A program made the position numbers and the translations under genes. From Pedococcus sp031456495 (GTDB lineage: Bacteria > Actinomycetota > Actinomycetes > Actinomycetales > Dermatophilaceae), in contig NZ_JAVDUW010000001.1 of the NCBI RefSeq assembly GCF_031456495.1, positions 806,001 to 870,000 of the forward strand: a DNA stretch of 64,000 bases, given 5' to 3'. Of this stretch, positions 8,527 through 17,072 are shown one piece after another. The notes beneath the pieces are model-generated. The model was not told the DNA's origin. It ran no database searches and was given only the letters and a program-made list of their open reading frames with translations. Position 1 is the stretch's first letter; every line of letters begins with the position of its first letter.

Positions 8527-9417
8527 TCAGCCCGCAGCGGCGGCACCGCGGCCGCCGGCGGCTGCCTGGCGCTCTGCGGCGGCGACGATGTTGGACAGCA
8601 GCATGGCGCGGGTCATCGGGCCGACACCGCCGGGGTTGGGGCTGACCCAGCCGGCGACCTCGGCCACGTCGGGGGCGACGTCACCGGCGACGACCGACCG
8701 GCCGTCCTCGGCCTCGATCCGGCTGACACCGACGTCGAGCACGGCGGCGCCGGGCTTGACCATGTCGGCCGTGACCAGACCGGGCACACCGGCCGCCGCG
8801 ACGACGATGTCGGCCTGGCGCACCTCGGCCGCGAGGTCGCGGGTCCCGGTGTGGCAGAGCACGACGGTCGCGTTCTCGGAGCGGCGGGTCAGCATGAGGC
8901 CGAGCGGGCGCCCGACGGTGATGCCGCGGCCGACCACGGCGATCCGCGCCCCGGCGATCGGCACGTCGAACCGGCGCAGCAGCTCGATGCACCCCGCGGG
9001 AGTGCAGGGCAGCGGCGCGGCCTTGCCGAGCACCAGCCAGCCGAGGTTGGTCGGGTGCAGGCCGTCGACGTCCTTGACCGGGTCGACCCGCGACAGCAGC
9101 GCGAACTCGTCGAGCCCGGTGGGCTGCTGCACGAGGAACCCGGTGCACTCGGGGTCGGCGTTGAGCTCGTCGATGACGGCCTCGACCTCGGCCTGCGGCG
9201 TCCCGGCCGGGAGGTCGCGGCGGATCGAGGTGATGCCGATCTCGGCGCAGTCCTTGTGCTTGGCGCCGACGTACCAGCGGCTGCCCGGGTCGTCGCCCAC
9301 GAGGACGGTGCCCAGACCGGGCACGACCCCCTGCTCACGCAGGGCCGCGACGCGGACCTTGAGCTCGTCCTTGATGGTCGCGAGGACCGCCTTGCCGTCG
9401 AGGATGCCTGCCGTCAC
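8527..9417 (-). CDS. folD: Methylenetetrahydrofolate dehydrogenase / cyclohydrolase FolD
   Basis: Bifunctional enzyme interconverting 5,10-methylene- and 10-formyl-tetrahydrofolate with NADP, supplying formyl groups for purine synthesis (PurN and PurH, also encoded in this window). Visible motifs: YVGAKHKDC with the catalytic lysine region, GFLVQQPTGL, DVDGLHPTNLG, and the nucleotide-binding signature GRGITVGRPLGLML. The C-terminus PNPGGVGPMT is diagnostic. The GTG at 9417 (VTAGILDGKAV) is preferred over the GTG at 9435 because it fits the family start and has AGGATG 8 or so bases upstream. About 296 residues; an alanine/glycine tail ends the protein. Confidence 0.95.
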   Translation of the reverse strand: MTAGILDGKAVLATIKDELKVRVAALREQGVVPGLGTVLVGDDPGSRWYVGAKHKDCAEIGITSIRRDLPAGTPQAEVEAVIDELNADPECTGFLVQQPTGLDEFALLSRVDPVKDVDGLHPTNLGWLVLGKAAPLPCTPAGCIELLRRFDVPIAGARIAVVGRGITVGRPLGLMLTRRSENATVVLCHTGTRDLAAEVRQADIVVAAAGVPGLVTADMVKPGAAVLDVGVSRIEAEDGRSVVAGDVAPDVAEVAGWVSPNPGGVGPMTRAMLLSNIVAAAERQAAAGGRGAAAAG

Positions 9418-9496
9418 GGACGCCCATCCTGCCACGGCGCCGGGCCGCCACCGGAGCCGCCCACGCGGGCGGGCTGCACGGCATACGGGAGGCTCC

Positions 9497-10909
9497 TCAG
9501 TCCCGGGACGGCACGGCGTCCGCGAGCGCGGCCAGCGCCGCCGGGAAGCACCCGGCCGGCGGCGTCACCAGACCGGCCCCGACCTGCCCCGTCCCGGCGA
9601 CGCGTCCGGCCATGCCGGTGTTGATCTGCGGCAGGATGCCGGTCCGCGCGACGGCCACCACGTCGATGCCGGTGGGCGTGCCGCGGAACTCCAGGATGGG
9701 CACCTGGTACGCCGGGTGCTCGCCGACGGTGATCTCGTACATCGTGCGCGTGGCCCGCAGCGCCATCGGGACGTCGCCGCCGACGAACCGCACGATCGCC
9801 GGGGCGGCCGCCATGGCGAAGCCGCCGATGCCCGCGGTCTCCGTGATGGCCGAGTCGCCGATGTCGGGGTTCGCGTCGTCGGGGCCGTAGTCGCCCAGGA
9901 AGAGGCCGTCGGGGGTGTTGGCCGGCCCGGTGAACCAGCGGTCGCCCGTGCCTGCGGTCCGGATGCCGAAGTCGGTGCCGTTGCGCGCCATCGTGGTGAC
10001 GACCGTCGAGCCGGGGATGCCCTCCGCGGCCAGCGTCGAGAGCTTGCAGGCGGGCATGCCGAGGTTGAGGAAGAAGTGCTCGTTGGCGCCGGAGAACCGC
10101 ACGGCCTCGGCGATGTCCGCGGAGCTGCCGTCGGCCGTGATGAGCGTCGGCAGCAGCTCGCGCAGCAGCATCAGGCTCCCCGCGCGGTTGCGGTTGTGCC
10201 CCTCGTCGCCCATCTGCAGCATCTGGGCGAGGATCGCCCTGATGTCGACCGGGCCCCGCGCCCGCACGGCCTGCCGGAGCAGCGGCCCGAGGACGGCGTT
10301 CATCCAGTGCAGCCGGTCGATCACCTCGGGGCCGTACGCGCCGTACCGCAGCACCTTCCCGAGCCCCTCGTTGAGCGAGCACCACGAGGTGTGGTCGTGC
10401 ACCTCGTCGCGCAGCTCGTAGACCCACATCGACGGTGAGACCACCCCCGCCATCGGCCCCACCGCGTCGCGGTGGTGGCACGGCTCGAGGTCGTATGCCG
10501 CGGCCGCCAGCTGGCGCTCCGCCTCCTCCGCGGTGTCGGCCAGTCCCTCGAACAGGACGGCTCCGACGAGGGCACCCCGCAGCGGGCCCGAGGCCCGCTC
10601 CCACTCGATCGGCGGTCCGGCGTGCAGGAAGGTCCCCCGCTCGAGGCCGAGCGCCTCGCGGGCCGGGCGGACGTCGACGAGGTCGGCACCCGCGGCGGTC
10701 ATCCGCTCGAAGGCCAGGGCGTTGGCCTCCGCCCGGCGGCGGTCGGCGAGCACGGTGGCGAGGTGGCCTTCCGTCCCCTCCATCGGCGGCTGCCACTCGG
10801 CCTCGGTGACCGGGACGGCCTGGTCGCGCAGGGCGTCGGCGAACAGCCCCACGCCGGCGGTCGCGACCACCGGGTCCTCCGAGAGCAGGCCGTGCAGCGG
10901 TGAGGTCAC
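9497..10909 (-). CDS. DUF1116 protein, AllG/YlbE-like carbamoyltransferase component
   Basis: 470 residues, DUF1116 family. In E. coli the homolog YlbE (AllG) has been reported to act with FdrA/AllF and YlbF/AllH as oxamate carbamoyltransferase, forming oxamate and carbamoyl phosphate from oxalurate. Conserved-looking stretches include MAGVVSPSMWVYELRD, MGDEGHNRNRAGSLMLLREL and NTGMAGRVAGTGQVGAG. It is the third gene of an operon: its start overlaps the FdrA-like stop by 4 bases. No allantoin genes are in the window, so the substrate may differ from oxalurate. The gene was chosen as ATG at 10909 (MTSPLHGLL). Confidence 0.85.
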   Translation of the reverse strand: MTSPLHGLLSEDPVVATAGVGLFADALRDQAVPVTEAEWQPPMEGTEGHLATVLADRRRAEANALAFERMTAAGADLVDVRPAREALGLERGTFLHAGPPIEWERASGPLRGALVGAVLFEGLADTAEEAERQLAAAAYDLEPCHHRDAVGPMAGVVSPSMWVYELRDEVHDHTSWCSLNEGLGKVLRYGAYGPEVIDRLHWMNAVLGPLLRQAVRARGPVDIRAILAQMLQMGDEGHNRNRAGSLMLLRELLPTLITADGSSADIAEAVRFSGANEHFFLNLGMPACKLSTLAAEGIPGSTVVTTMARNGTDFGIRTAGTGDRWFTGPANTPDGLFLGDYGPDDANPDIGDSAITETAGIGGFAMAAAPAIVRFVGGDVPMALRATRTMYEITVGEHPAYQVPILEFRGTPTGIDVVAVARTGILPQINTGMAGRVAGTGQVGAGLVTPPAGCFPAALAALADAVPSRD

Positions 10910-12543
10910 CGTTCCTCCTCGCGGGCGAGCAGCTCGACCGCGTGCCGGGCAGCGGCGGCGTTCGAGAGGTGGACGTGGGCGCCGGCGGCGGTGAGCTGCC
11001 GGGCGCAGGCGGACAGGTCCTGCGGGTCGCCGGGCGTACCCGTCAGCGAGACGACGACGGGCAGCTCGCGGCCGGCGTCCGCGGCGGTGGCCCGGGCCGC
11101 GGTGACGGCCGCGGCCAGCTCGGGGGCCGGGTCCGGGTGGGCGCCGTGGCCGAGGACCAGGTCGAGCAGGAGCACCCCGCAGGTCGGGTCGGCGGCCTCG
11201 GCCGCGATGCGCTCGAGCCGGAGCGTCGGGTCGATCATCGGGTGGGCCCGGCCCCTGGTGAGCCTGTCGTCACCGAAGTCGATGACGACGTGGGCGTCGG
11301 CGCGCAGGTCCGTGCCGAGGGCCAGCTCGGGCGACAGCGGGGTGTTGGAGCGGATCGGGCCGAGCGCCTCGCCCGCGACGAGCATCGCCTCGTCCGCGAG
11401 GGTCCCCCCGCAGAAGAGTCCCCGCAGGTAGGTCCCGGGTGCGGTGGCGGTGTCGTGGCCGCCCTCCGCGGGGTCGGGAGCCAGCGCCCAGGTCGGAGAG
11501 CCGAGATCGCGCTCCGGCGCCTCGTCCAGCCCGTCCAGGAGGAGCGACTCGCCCTCCTGCCGGGCGGCCGTGCCGTCCGGGTCGCGGCGCGGGTGCCACT
11601 GCGGCGGCCAGCCCTCGCCCAGCGACCCGCCTGCCGCCGCCACGACCTCCTCGACCGCGGCCGTCAGGTCGGGACGGCCGGGCCCGAGCGTCGCCCAGTG
11701 GACCGGCACGGCCAGCCCCGCGGCATGTGCCTCGAGGTCGGCGAGCACCTCGGGCGCCGGCGGCTTCGAGACGACCACGATCCGCTCGGTGCCCTCGTCG
11801 GCAGCGAGTGCGGCGAGCGCCTGGCGGGTCGACCGCCCGGCGACGGCGGCGGACAGGTCGCGCCCGCCGACGCCGAGGCAGTGGCTGACGCCGAGACCCG
11901 CCGCGTCGAGCAGGGCCATGACCTGCTGGGCGCCGGTACCGGACGCCGCGACGATGCCGACCGGGCCGCGGTCGACGACGTTCGCGAAGCCGAGGGCGAC
12001 GCCACCCACGACCGCGGTGCCGCAGTCCGGGCCCATGACGAGCACGTCCCGCTCGGCGGCGAGGTCCTTGAGCTGGACCTCGTCCTCGACCGGGACGTTG
12101 TCGGAGAACACCATGACCGAGACGCCGTGCTCGATCGCGTCGAGGGCCTCGACCACGGCGTACGGGCCGGGCACCGAGACGAGGGCGAGCGTCGCTCCGC
12201 CGGCGTCCACGGCCCGGCCCAGCGTCCGGGGTGCAGGCGCGTCGCCGAACCCTCCCGCCTGCTGCGACGCCGTGCGCAGCCCGTCCAGGGCGGCCGCGGC
12301 CGTCGCGAGCGCGGCCTGGACGGCTGCATCGTCCTCGCCCCGGACGGCCAGCAGCAGGTCGTTGGGACGGGCGTCCGCCGGCACCTCGAACCCCATGCCG
12401 CGGAGCACGTCGACGTTGAGGTCGGTCGCCATCGCCACCTGCGCGGCCGTGACACCGGGACTCGTCGCGACCTGACGCGAGACCTGCATGAGGCTCACGG
12501 AGTCGTGGTACGCCCCGCGCCTCACCTCCACGTGCTCGGTCAC
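10906..12543 (-). CDS. fdrA: FdrA/AllF-like acyl-CoA synthetase-fold carbamoyltransferase subunit
   Basis: 545 residues, FdrA family (succinyl-CoA-synthetase-like fold). Visible are VMGPDCGTAVVGGVALGFANVVDRG, with the glycine-rich loop and nucleotide-site pattern, then ASGTGAQQVMALLD, SHCLGVGGRDLS and a C-terminal LLLDLVLGHGAHPDPA block. In E. coli this subunit is part of the oxamate carbamoyltransferase complex. The GTG start at 12543 overlaps the stop of the AllH-like gene by 4 bases, indicating translational coupling. Residues about 325-350 are a low-complexity stretch between the two halves of the protein. The substrate is not set by sequence; the nearby barbiturase-type and molybdenum hydroxylase genes point to pyrimidine-derived ureido acids. 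Confidence 0.88.
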   Translation of the reverse strand: MTEHVEVRRGAYHDSVSLMQVSRQVATSPGVTAAQVAMATDLNVDVLRGMGFEVPADARPNDLLLAVRGEDDAAVQAALATAAAALDGLRTASQQAGGFGDAPAPRTLGRAVDAGGATLALVSVPGPYAVVEALDAIEHGVSVMVFSDNVPVEDEVQLKDLAAERDVLVMGPDCGTAVVGGVALGFANVVDRGPVGIVAASGTGAQQVMALLDAAGLGVSHCLGVGGRDLSAAVAGRSTRQALAALAADEGTERIVVVSKPPAPEVLADLEAHAAGLAVPVHWATLGPGRPDLTAAVEEVVAAAGGSLGEGWPPQWHPRRDPDGTAARQEGESLLLDGLDEAPERDLGSPTWALAPDPAEGGHDTATAPGTYLRGLFCGGTLADEAMLVAGEALGPIRSNTPLSPELALGTDLRADAHVVIDFGDDRLTRGRAHPMIDPTLRLERIAAEAADPTCGVLLLDLVLGHGAHPDPAPELAAAVTAARATAADAGRELPVVVSLTGTPGDPQDLSACARQLTAAGAHVHLSNAAAARHAVELLAREEER

Positions 12544-13475
12544 GACGCCTCCCTGAGGGACGGGGCGCCCGCCGCGGGCGCGCAGGCCTCCAGCGCGCCG
12601 GCCTCGAGCGCGCAGGCCTCGAGCGCGCCGGCCTCGAGCGCGCAGGCCTCGAGCGCGCCGACGAGTCCGGCGAGCAGGTCCCTTCCCGAGGAGTGGCCCA
12701 CCGCGGCCACCGCACCGGCGGCCCCGACGGCGGCTGCGGAGTCCCCGCGCGCGAGGGCGGAGGCGAGCCGCACGACCTGCGGCACGGCATACCCGTCGGC
12801 GGCCTCGGTGAGCAGCGCGGCCGAGAGCGTGGTCGTGCAACCGAGCCTGCCGCGCACCGCGGCCCAGAGCCGCGCCACGGCATCCAGGTGGCCTGCGAGC
12901 CGCAGGCCGAGCAGCACGCCGCACAGCACGTCGTCACCACCCGGCGTCAGCCCCTGCCCCGCACCCACCAGCGCGCCCACCGCCGGCGCGGGGTCGACTC
13001 CGTCGAGCATGAGCCCGGCCAGGTCGGCGGCCGCCAGCCGCCACGTCTCGCTGCCGCGGTCGAAGCCCGCCGGCACGCGGACGGGTCCGGGGGCGGGCGC
13101 CACCCCTTGCGGCTGCCAGGTGCGCACCGCCACGACGACGGCCCCGGGCAGCCGGACCCGGCCCGCGCCGACGTCCACGGTGTCGCCGGGCCCGACGCCC
13201 CAGCCGGACGGCGGCAGGCAGCCGCCGAGGACCAGGGCGGTCGGGGGCCGTAGGCCGTCGGGCGTGACGACCGGGAGCAGGGACCCGTCGACGTCGAGGT
13301 AGAGCGCGGCGGGGAACGCCGCCAGCACGGTCGCCGGCCGGGTGGGCTGGTCGAGCACCTGCGACGACCGGCACGACGCAGCCGCCGGCCAGGCCGTCGC
13401 GGGCAGGGACACCGACCGACCTCCGAGGGTTTCGCGGACAGGTCCTGCGACCGTATCCAGTGCGATTACAGTCAC
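12540..13475 (-). CDS. DUF2877 protein, AllH/YlbF-like
   Basis: 311 residues, DUF2877 family; the E. coli homolog YlbF (AllH) is reported as the third component of oxamate carbamoyltransferase. The family core GAGQGLTPGGDDVLCGVLLG lies near residues 170-190. The start GTG at 13475 (VTVIALDTVAGPV) matches the usual N-terminus and lies only 3 bases from the divergent pucR ATG. The C-terminal tail (about residues 270-305) is built of alternating ALEAC/ALEAG repeats encoded by an 18-bp tandem repeat, so its length is likely variable. First gene of the allH-fdrA-allG operon. Confidence 0.83.
   Translation of the reverse strand: MTVIALDTVAGPVRETLGGRSVSLPATAWPAAASCRSSQVLDQPTRPATVLAAFPAALYLDVDGSLLPVVTPDGLRPPTALVLGGCLPPSGWGVGPGDTVDVGAGRVRLPGAVVVAVRTWQPQGVAPAPGPVRVPAGFDRGSETWRLAAADLAGLMLDGVDPAPAVGALVGAGQGLTPGGDDVLCGVLLGLRLAGHLDAVARLWAAVRGRLGCTTTLSAALLTEAADGYAVPQVVRLASALARGDSAAAVGAAGAVAAVGHSSGRDLLAGLVGALEACALEAGALEACALEAGALEACAPAAGAPSLREAS
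12580..12660. repeat. Tandem repeat coding the AllH-like C-terminal tail
   Basis: Repeating unit close to GGCCTCGAGCGCGCCGG/AGG (about 15-18 bases), about five copies, encoding ALEAC/ALEAG motifs in the minus-strand gene. In frame, so copy-number change would alter only tail length. Confidence 0.8.
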
Positions 13476-13478
13476 CTC

Positions 13479-15215
13479 ATGGTGAATGTTGCCAACGATC
13501 GCGACCTGCGTGACGTGGAGTTGCCATCCGCGACGGCAGCCACCTCCCCCGCCGTCCGCGAGCTCGTCGCCGGCCTGTCGCTCGAGCGCCTGCTCTCCCT
13601 GCCGTCCCTCGCCGGTGCGCGGGTGGCCACCACCGTCGCCGACACCGGGGCGGTCCTCACCCGGGCCAGCCGGCTCGGCGGTCCGGACGCACCGCTGCCG
13701 GGCTGTGCGGGCCACCTGGTCGTCGTGCCTGCGGACGTCCTGGCCCAGCACGAGGCGCAGGACCACGACGTCGTCGCCACCCTGGCGGCCGCCGGGGCAG
13801 CTGCTCTCCTCGTGACCGGGTCCGCGACGGCCTCCACCGCCGCGGCTGATGAGCTCGAGGCGACACGCGAGCGGGCGGCACTGCACGGCATACCGATGCT
13901 GGTCCTCGACGCGGGGGAACCGGACGCGGTCGTCACGGAGGTCCTCGGCGCCCTGCTCGACCAGCAGACGGCGATCCTCGCGCGCGTCGACGAGGCGCAC
14001 CGGATCCTCGTCGACGTCGTGCTCGCCGGCGGGGGGCTGGAGGACCTGTGCGAGCGGCTGGCCGGCTTCCTGGGCGGCGCCGCGATGGTGACGAGCACCG
14101 ACGGGCGGGTGCTGGCCGAGGCGGGGTCCGAGCAGGCGCTTGCAGCCGCGCACGCCCTCGACTGCTTCGACCGCACCGGCCGGCTCGTGACCGAGCGCGA
14201 GGCCGTGGGCATCCGCCCGCCCGGCACGCCGTCGTCCGGCCGGGCCCTGGTGCGGATCGTCGCCGGCGGCGTGGGCCACGGCCTGCTCGCCGCGTTCGTG
14301 CCGGACCGCAGCCTCACCGCCGACGACGTCCACCTGCTCGAGCGGGCGGCGACCGTGGCCGCCCTGGCCATCACCAAGGAGCAGGCGGTGTCGGCCGTCG
14401 AGGGCAAGTACCGCGCCGAGTTCCTGCGCGACGCGCTCGCCGGCCGCGCCGGTGCGCCGGCCGAGGCGCTGCTGCACGCGGCCGCACTCGGCTGGGACAT
14501 CGACCGCCCGCTGGTCGTCGTCGTCGCCGAGACCGACGAGGACGACGAGCACACGAGCCGCACCAGCGAGGAGGTCACCGACCTGCAGCAGCGGTTCTCC
14601 CGGGCGTGGAGCCGCGCCATGGCCGTGCGCGACCCGCGGGCGCCGGTGATGGGCTTCAGCCAAGAGGTCGTGGCGCTGTTCGCAGTGGCGGCCGATGCGG
14701 ACACCGACACGGTGATGCGGTCGGTCGGTGAGGTCGTCCGGGTGGTGCGCGGCGACGGCGGCGGTGGCCGACGGACGTTCTCCACCGGCGTCTCCCGCCC
14801 GGTGGAGTCGCCTGCGGACCTGCCGCGGGCCTACGAGGAGGCGCTCAGCGCGGTCAGCGTCGGGCGGCAGCTCAACGGGGACGGCTCAGTCGCGCACTTC
14901 GACCAGCTCGGCATCTTCCGGCTGCTCGCCCTCGTGCCCGACAGCGCCGACCTGCGCCGGTTCGTCGAGGAGGCGCTGGGGCCGCTCGCGAACGACGACG
15001 TGCCCGAGCACGCCGACCTGCGCACCACCCTCAGCATCCTCATCGACACCAACATGAACGTCGCCGAGACCGCCCGGCTGCTGTTCTTCCACTACAACAC
15101 GCTGCGCTACCGCATCGCCAAGCTCGAGCGGATGCTCGGCCCCTTCACGACCGACCCGCAGCTGCGGCTCAAGCTCGCGCTGGCCCTGAAGGTGCACCAG
15201 ATGCGCGGCATCTGA
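13479..15215 (+). CDS. pucR: PucR-family transcriptional regulator
   Basis: 578 residues. The N-terminal part (ELVAGLSLERLLSLPSLAGA) is the PucR ligand-sensing domain. A GAF-like middle section follows, and the C-terminus is the PucR-type helix-turn-helix (AETARLLFFHYNTLRYRIAKLERML, about residues 525-555). Family members control purine or related nitrogen-compound use. Placed between the AllFGH-like operon and the permease/molybdenum hydroxylase genes, it is the likely local regulator. The ATG at 13479 leaves only 3 bp to the divergent start; a GTG at 13515 is an alternative that would free promoter space. An operator-like word lies at 13486-13496. Confidence 0.92.
   Translation: MVNVANDRDLRDVELPSATAATSPAVRELVAGLSLERLLSLPSLAGARVATTVADTGAVLTRASRLGGPDAPLPGCAGHLVVVPADVLAQHEAQDHDVVATLAAAGAAALLVTGSATASTAAADELEATRERAALHGIPMLVLDAGEPDAVVTEVLGALLDQQTAILARVDEAHRILVDVVLAGGGLEDLCERLAGFLGGAAMVTSTDGRVLAEAGSEQALAAAHALDCFDRTGRLVTEREAVGIRPPGTPSSGRALVRIVAGGVGHGLLAAFVPDRSLTADDVHLLERAATVAALAITKEQAVSAVEGKYRAEFLRDALAGRAGAPAEALLHAAALGWDIDRPLVVVVAETDEDDEHTSRTSEEVTDLQQRFSRAWSRAMAVRDPRAPVMGFSQEVVALFAVAADADTDTVMRSVGEVVRVVRGDGGGGRRTFSTGVSRPVESPADLPRAYEEALSAVSVGRQLNGDGSVAHFDQLGIFRLLALVPDSADLRRFVEEALGPLANDDVPEHADLRTTLSILIDTNMNVAETARLLFFHYNTLRYRIAKLERMLGPFTTDPQLRLKLALALKVHQMRGI
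13486..13496 (-). promoter_or_regulatory. Operator-like half site GTTGGCAACAT at the pucR/allH junction
   Basis: ATGTTGCCAAC on the plus strand is the exact reverse complement of GTTGGCAACAT, found again before hyuA (24932-24942) and nearly so before the permease. It lies at the divergent starts, where autoregulation of pucR and control of the allH operon would be expected. Confidence 0.4.
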
Positions 15216-15241
15216 CTCCGCCGGACGACCTCCCCCTCCGA

Positions 15242-15255
15242 TGGCAACAATTGCC
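15242..15255. promoter_or_regulatory. Operator-like site before the permease gene
   Basis: TGGCAACAATTGCC, an inverted repeat (GGCAA/TTGCC), 98 bp before the permease start. It matches the site before hyuA in 12 of 14 positions. Candidate PucR binding site. Confidence 0.45.
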
Positions 15256-15352
15256 CAACGCAGGTGCTGTCCCGGCCGCTAGGTTGCCGCCTAACCTGCA
15301 GGGACCGTATGCCGCGTGCCTGCCGGCACGCGGTCCGCGAGAAGGAGTCCGG

Positions 15353-16990
15353 ATGAGCTTGGGCCTGGGTTGGAAGCTGCACGGCGACGGCAACCTCGCC
15401 GGACCGGACGACGTCGTCGCCCCCGACGAGCGCCTCGGCTGGGGCAAGACCGTCGGCCTCGGCGCCCAGCACGTCGTCGCCATGTTCGGCGCGACCTTCG
15501 TCTTCCCGATCGTCATGGGCCTCAACCCCCAGCTGGCGATCATGATGAGCGGCATCGCGACGATCGTGTTCCTGCTCATCGTCTCCGGCCGGGTGCCGAG
15601 CTACCTGGGCACGTCGGCGTCGTTCGTCGGTGGTGTCGCGGCCATACGTGCCCAGGGCGGCGACTCCAAGGAGGTCACCGGGGCGATCCTCGTCGCGGGC
15701 GTCGTCCTCGCGATCGTGGGCCTGCTGATCCACTTCCTCGGCTCGGGGCTGCTCCACAAGGTCCTGCCGCCGTCGGTGACCGGTGCGGTCGTCATGCTCA
15801 TCGGCTTCAACCTCGCCCCGGTCGTCGCCGGCATCTACTGGCCGCAGGACCAGTGGGTCGCGTTGGCGGTCATGGTGTTCACCATCGTGTGCGCCGTGGC
15901 GTTCCGCGGCTTCATCGGTCGCATCGCGGTCTTCCTCGCGCTCATCTTCGGCACGGTCCTGTCGTGGGTGCTGGACAGGACGGCTGGCCAGATCAACAGC
16001 GTCCTCGGCGGCGCCACCAAGGCCACCGACCACTTCCGCACGAACTTCGGCGCCGTCAAGGAGGCCGCCTGGTTCGGCTTCCCGTCTCAGACCACCATCG
16101 CCGCGGACGGCAAGGAGGTCGTCGGCTGGCACACGCCGTCCTTCTCCGTCACAGCGATCCTGCTCGTCCTGCCCGCGGTCATCGCCCTCATCGCCGAGAA
16201 CACCGGCCACGTCAAGGCCGTCGCCGAGATGACCGGCCACGACCTCGACCCCTACATGGGTCGTGCGATCGCGGCCGACGGCATCGCCACCGTCCTCGCG
16301 ACGTCGGTCGGCGGCTCACCGACGACGACCTACGCCGAGAACATCGGTGTCATGGCGGCCACCCGGGTCTACTCCACCGCCGCGTACTACGTCGCCGCGG
16401 TCGTCGCGATCGTCTTCGGCCTGTCGCCCAAGTTCGGCGCGCTCGTGGCCTCCGTCCCCGGCGGCGTCCTCGGCGGGATCACGGTGGTGCTCTACGGGAT
16501 GATCGGCCTTCTCGGCGCCAAGATCTGGAAGGAGAACGGCGTCGACTTCGGCAATCCGATCAACCTCGTGCCGCTCGCCGCGGGCATCATCATGGGCATC
16601 GGCAACGTCGCGCTGAAGTTCTCCGACAACTTCTCCCTCAGCGGCATCGCCCTGGGCACCATCGTCGCCGTCGGCGGCTACCACCTCGCCAAGGCCGTGG
16701 CCCCGCGCGAGCTGCGCGACCGCGCCAACCGGCCCGGCGGTGCGGCCATCGTCCTGGGCCGCGACACGTACGGCGAGAGCGACGTCGACGACCTCTACCA
16801 GGACACCCACGCGGGCCACGTCGGCGCGCACCGCGCGGGTACGACGGGCACCACGGGCTCGGCGGGCACGCCCGGCTCGGCAGGCATGCCCGGCACCCAC
16901 ACCGGGGCGGCCGGCACCGACGCCACCGGCGCGGGCCGCACCCCGCACTCCGGGTCGCTCCCGGGACAGGCCGGAGACGGGAACCCCTGA
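15353..16990 (+). CDS. uraA: NCS2 uracil/xanthine permease
   Basis: Proton-coupled nucleobase importer of the NCS2 (UraA/UapA) family, about 545 residues with 12-14 hydrophobic segments. The family signature is intact near residues 280-330 (AENTGHVKAVAEMTGHDLDP, then GIATVLATSVGGSPTTTYAENIGV). The ATG at 15353 has AAGGAG 5 bases upstream. The C-terminal 60 residues are a hydrophilic threonine/glycine-rich tail with short repeats (TGTTGSAGTPGSAG), unusual but outside the transport core. Being first in the run to the molybdenum hydroxylase, it probably imports the substrate of that enzyme. Uracil is favoured by the AENTGH signature type; xanthine cannot be excluded. Confidence 0.92.
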   Translation: MSLGLGWKLHGDGNLAGPDDVVAPDERLGWGKTVGLGAQHVVAMFGATFVFPIVMGLNPQLAIMMSGIATIVFLLIVSGRVPSYLGTSASFVGGVAAIRAQGGDSKEVTGAILVAGVVLAIVGLLIHFLGSGLLHKVLPPSVTGAVVMLIGFNLAPVVAGIYWPQDQWVALAVMVFTIVCAVAFRGFIGRIAVFLALIFGTVLSWVLDRTAGQINSVLGGATKATDHFRTNFGAVKEAAWFGFPSQTTIAADGKEVVGWHTPSFSVTAILLVLPAVIALIAENTGHVKAVAEMTGHDLDPYMGRAIAADGIATVLATSVGGSPTTTYAENIGVMAATRVYSTAAYYVAAVVAIVFGLSPKFGALVASVPGGVLGGITVVLYGMIGLLGAKIWKENGVDFGNPINLVPLAAGIIMGIGNVALKFSDNFSLSGIALGTIVAVGGYHLAKAVAPRELRDRANRPGGAAIVLGRDTYGESDVDDLYQDTHAGHVGAHRAGTTGTTGSAGTPGSAGMPGTHTGAAGTDATGAGRTPHSGSLPGQAGDGNP

Positions 16991-17072
16991 CCTGTCTGCC
17001 GGGTGGGCCCCCGACCGCGTCGGGGGCCCACGCCCCCTCCCCCGCAGGCCCGAGCAGGCAGGAGCTCTCCCC

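Noticed and set aside
9497..13475. Allantoin utilisation cluster
   Set aside because: No allantoinase, allantoate or ureidoglycolate enzymes in the window.
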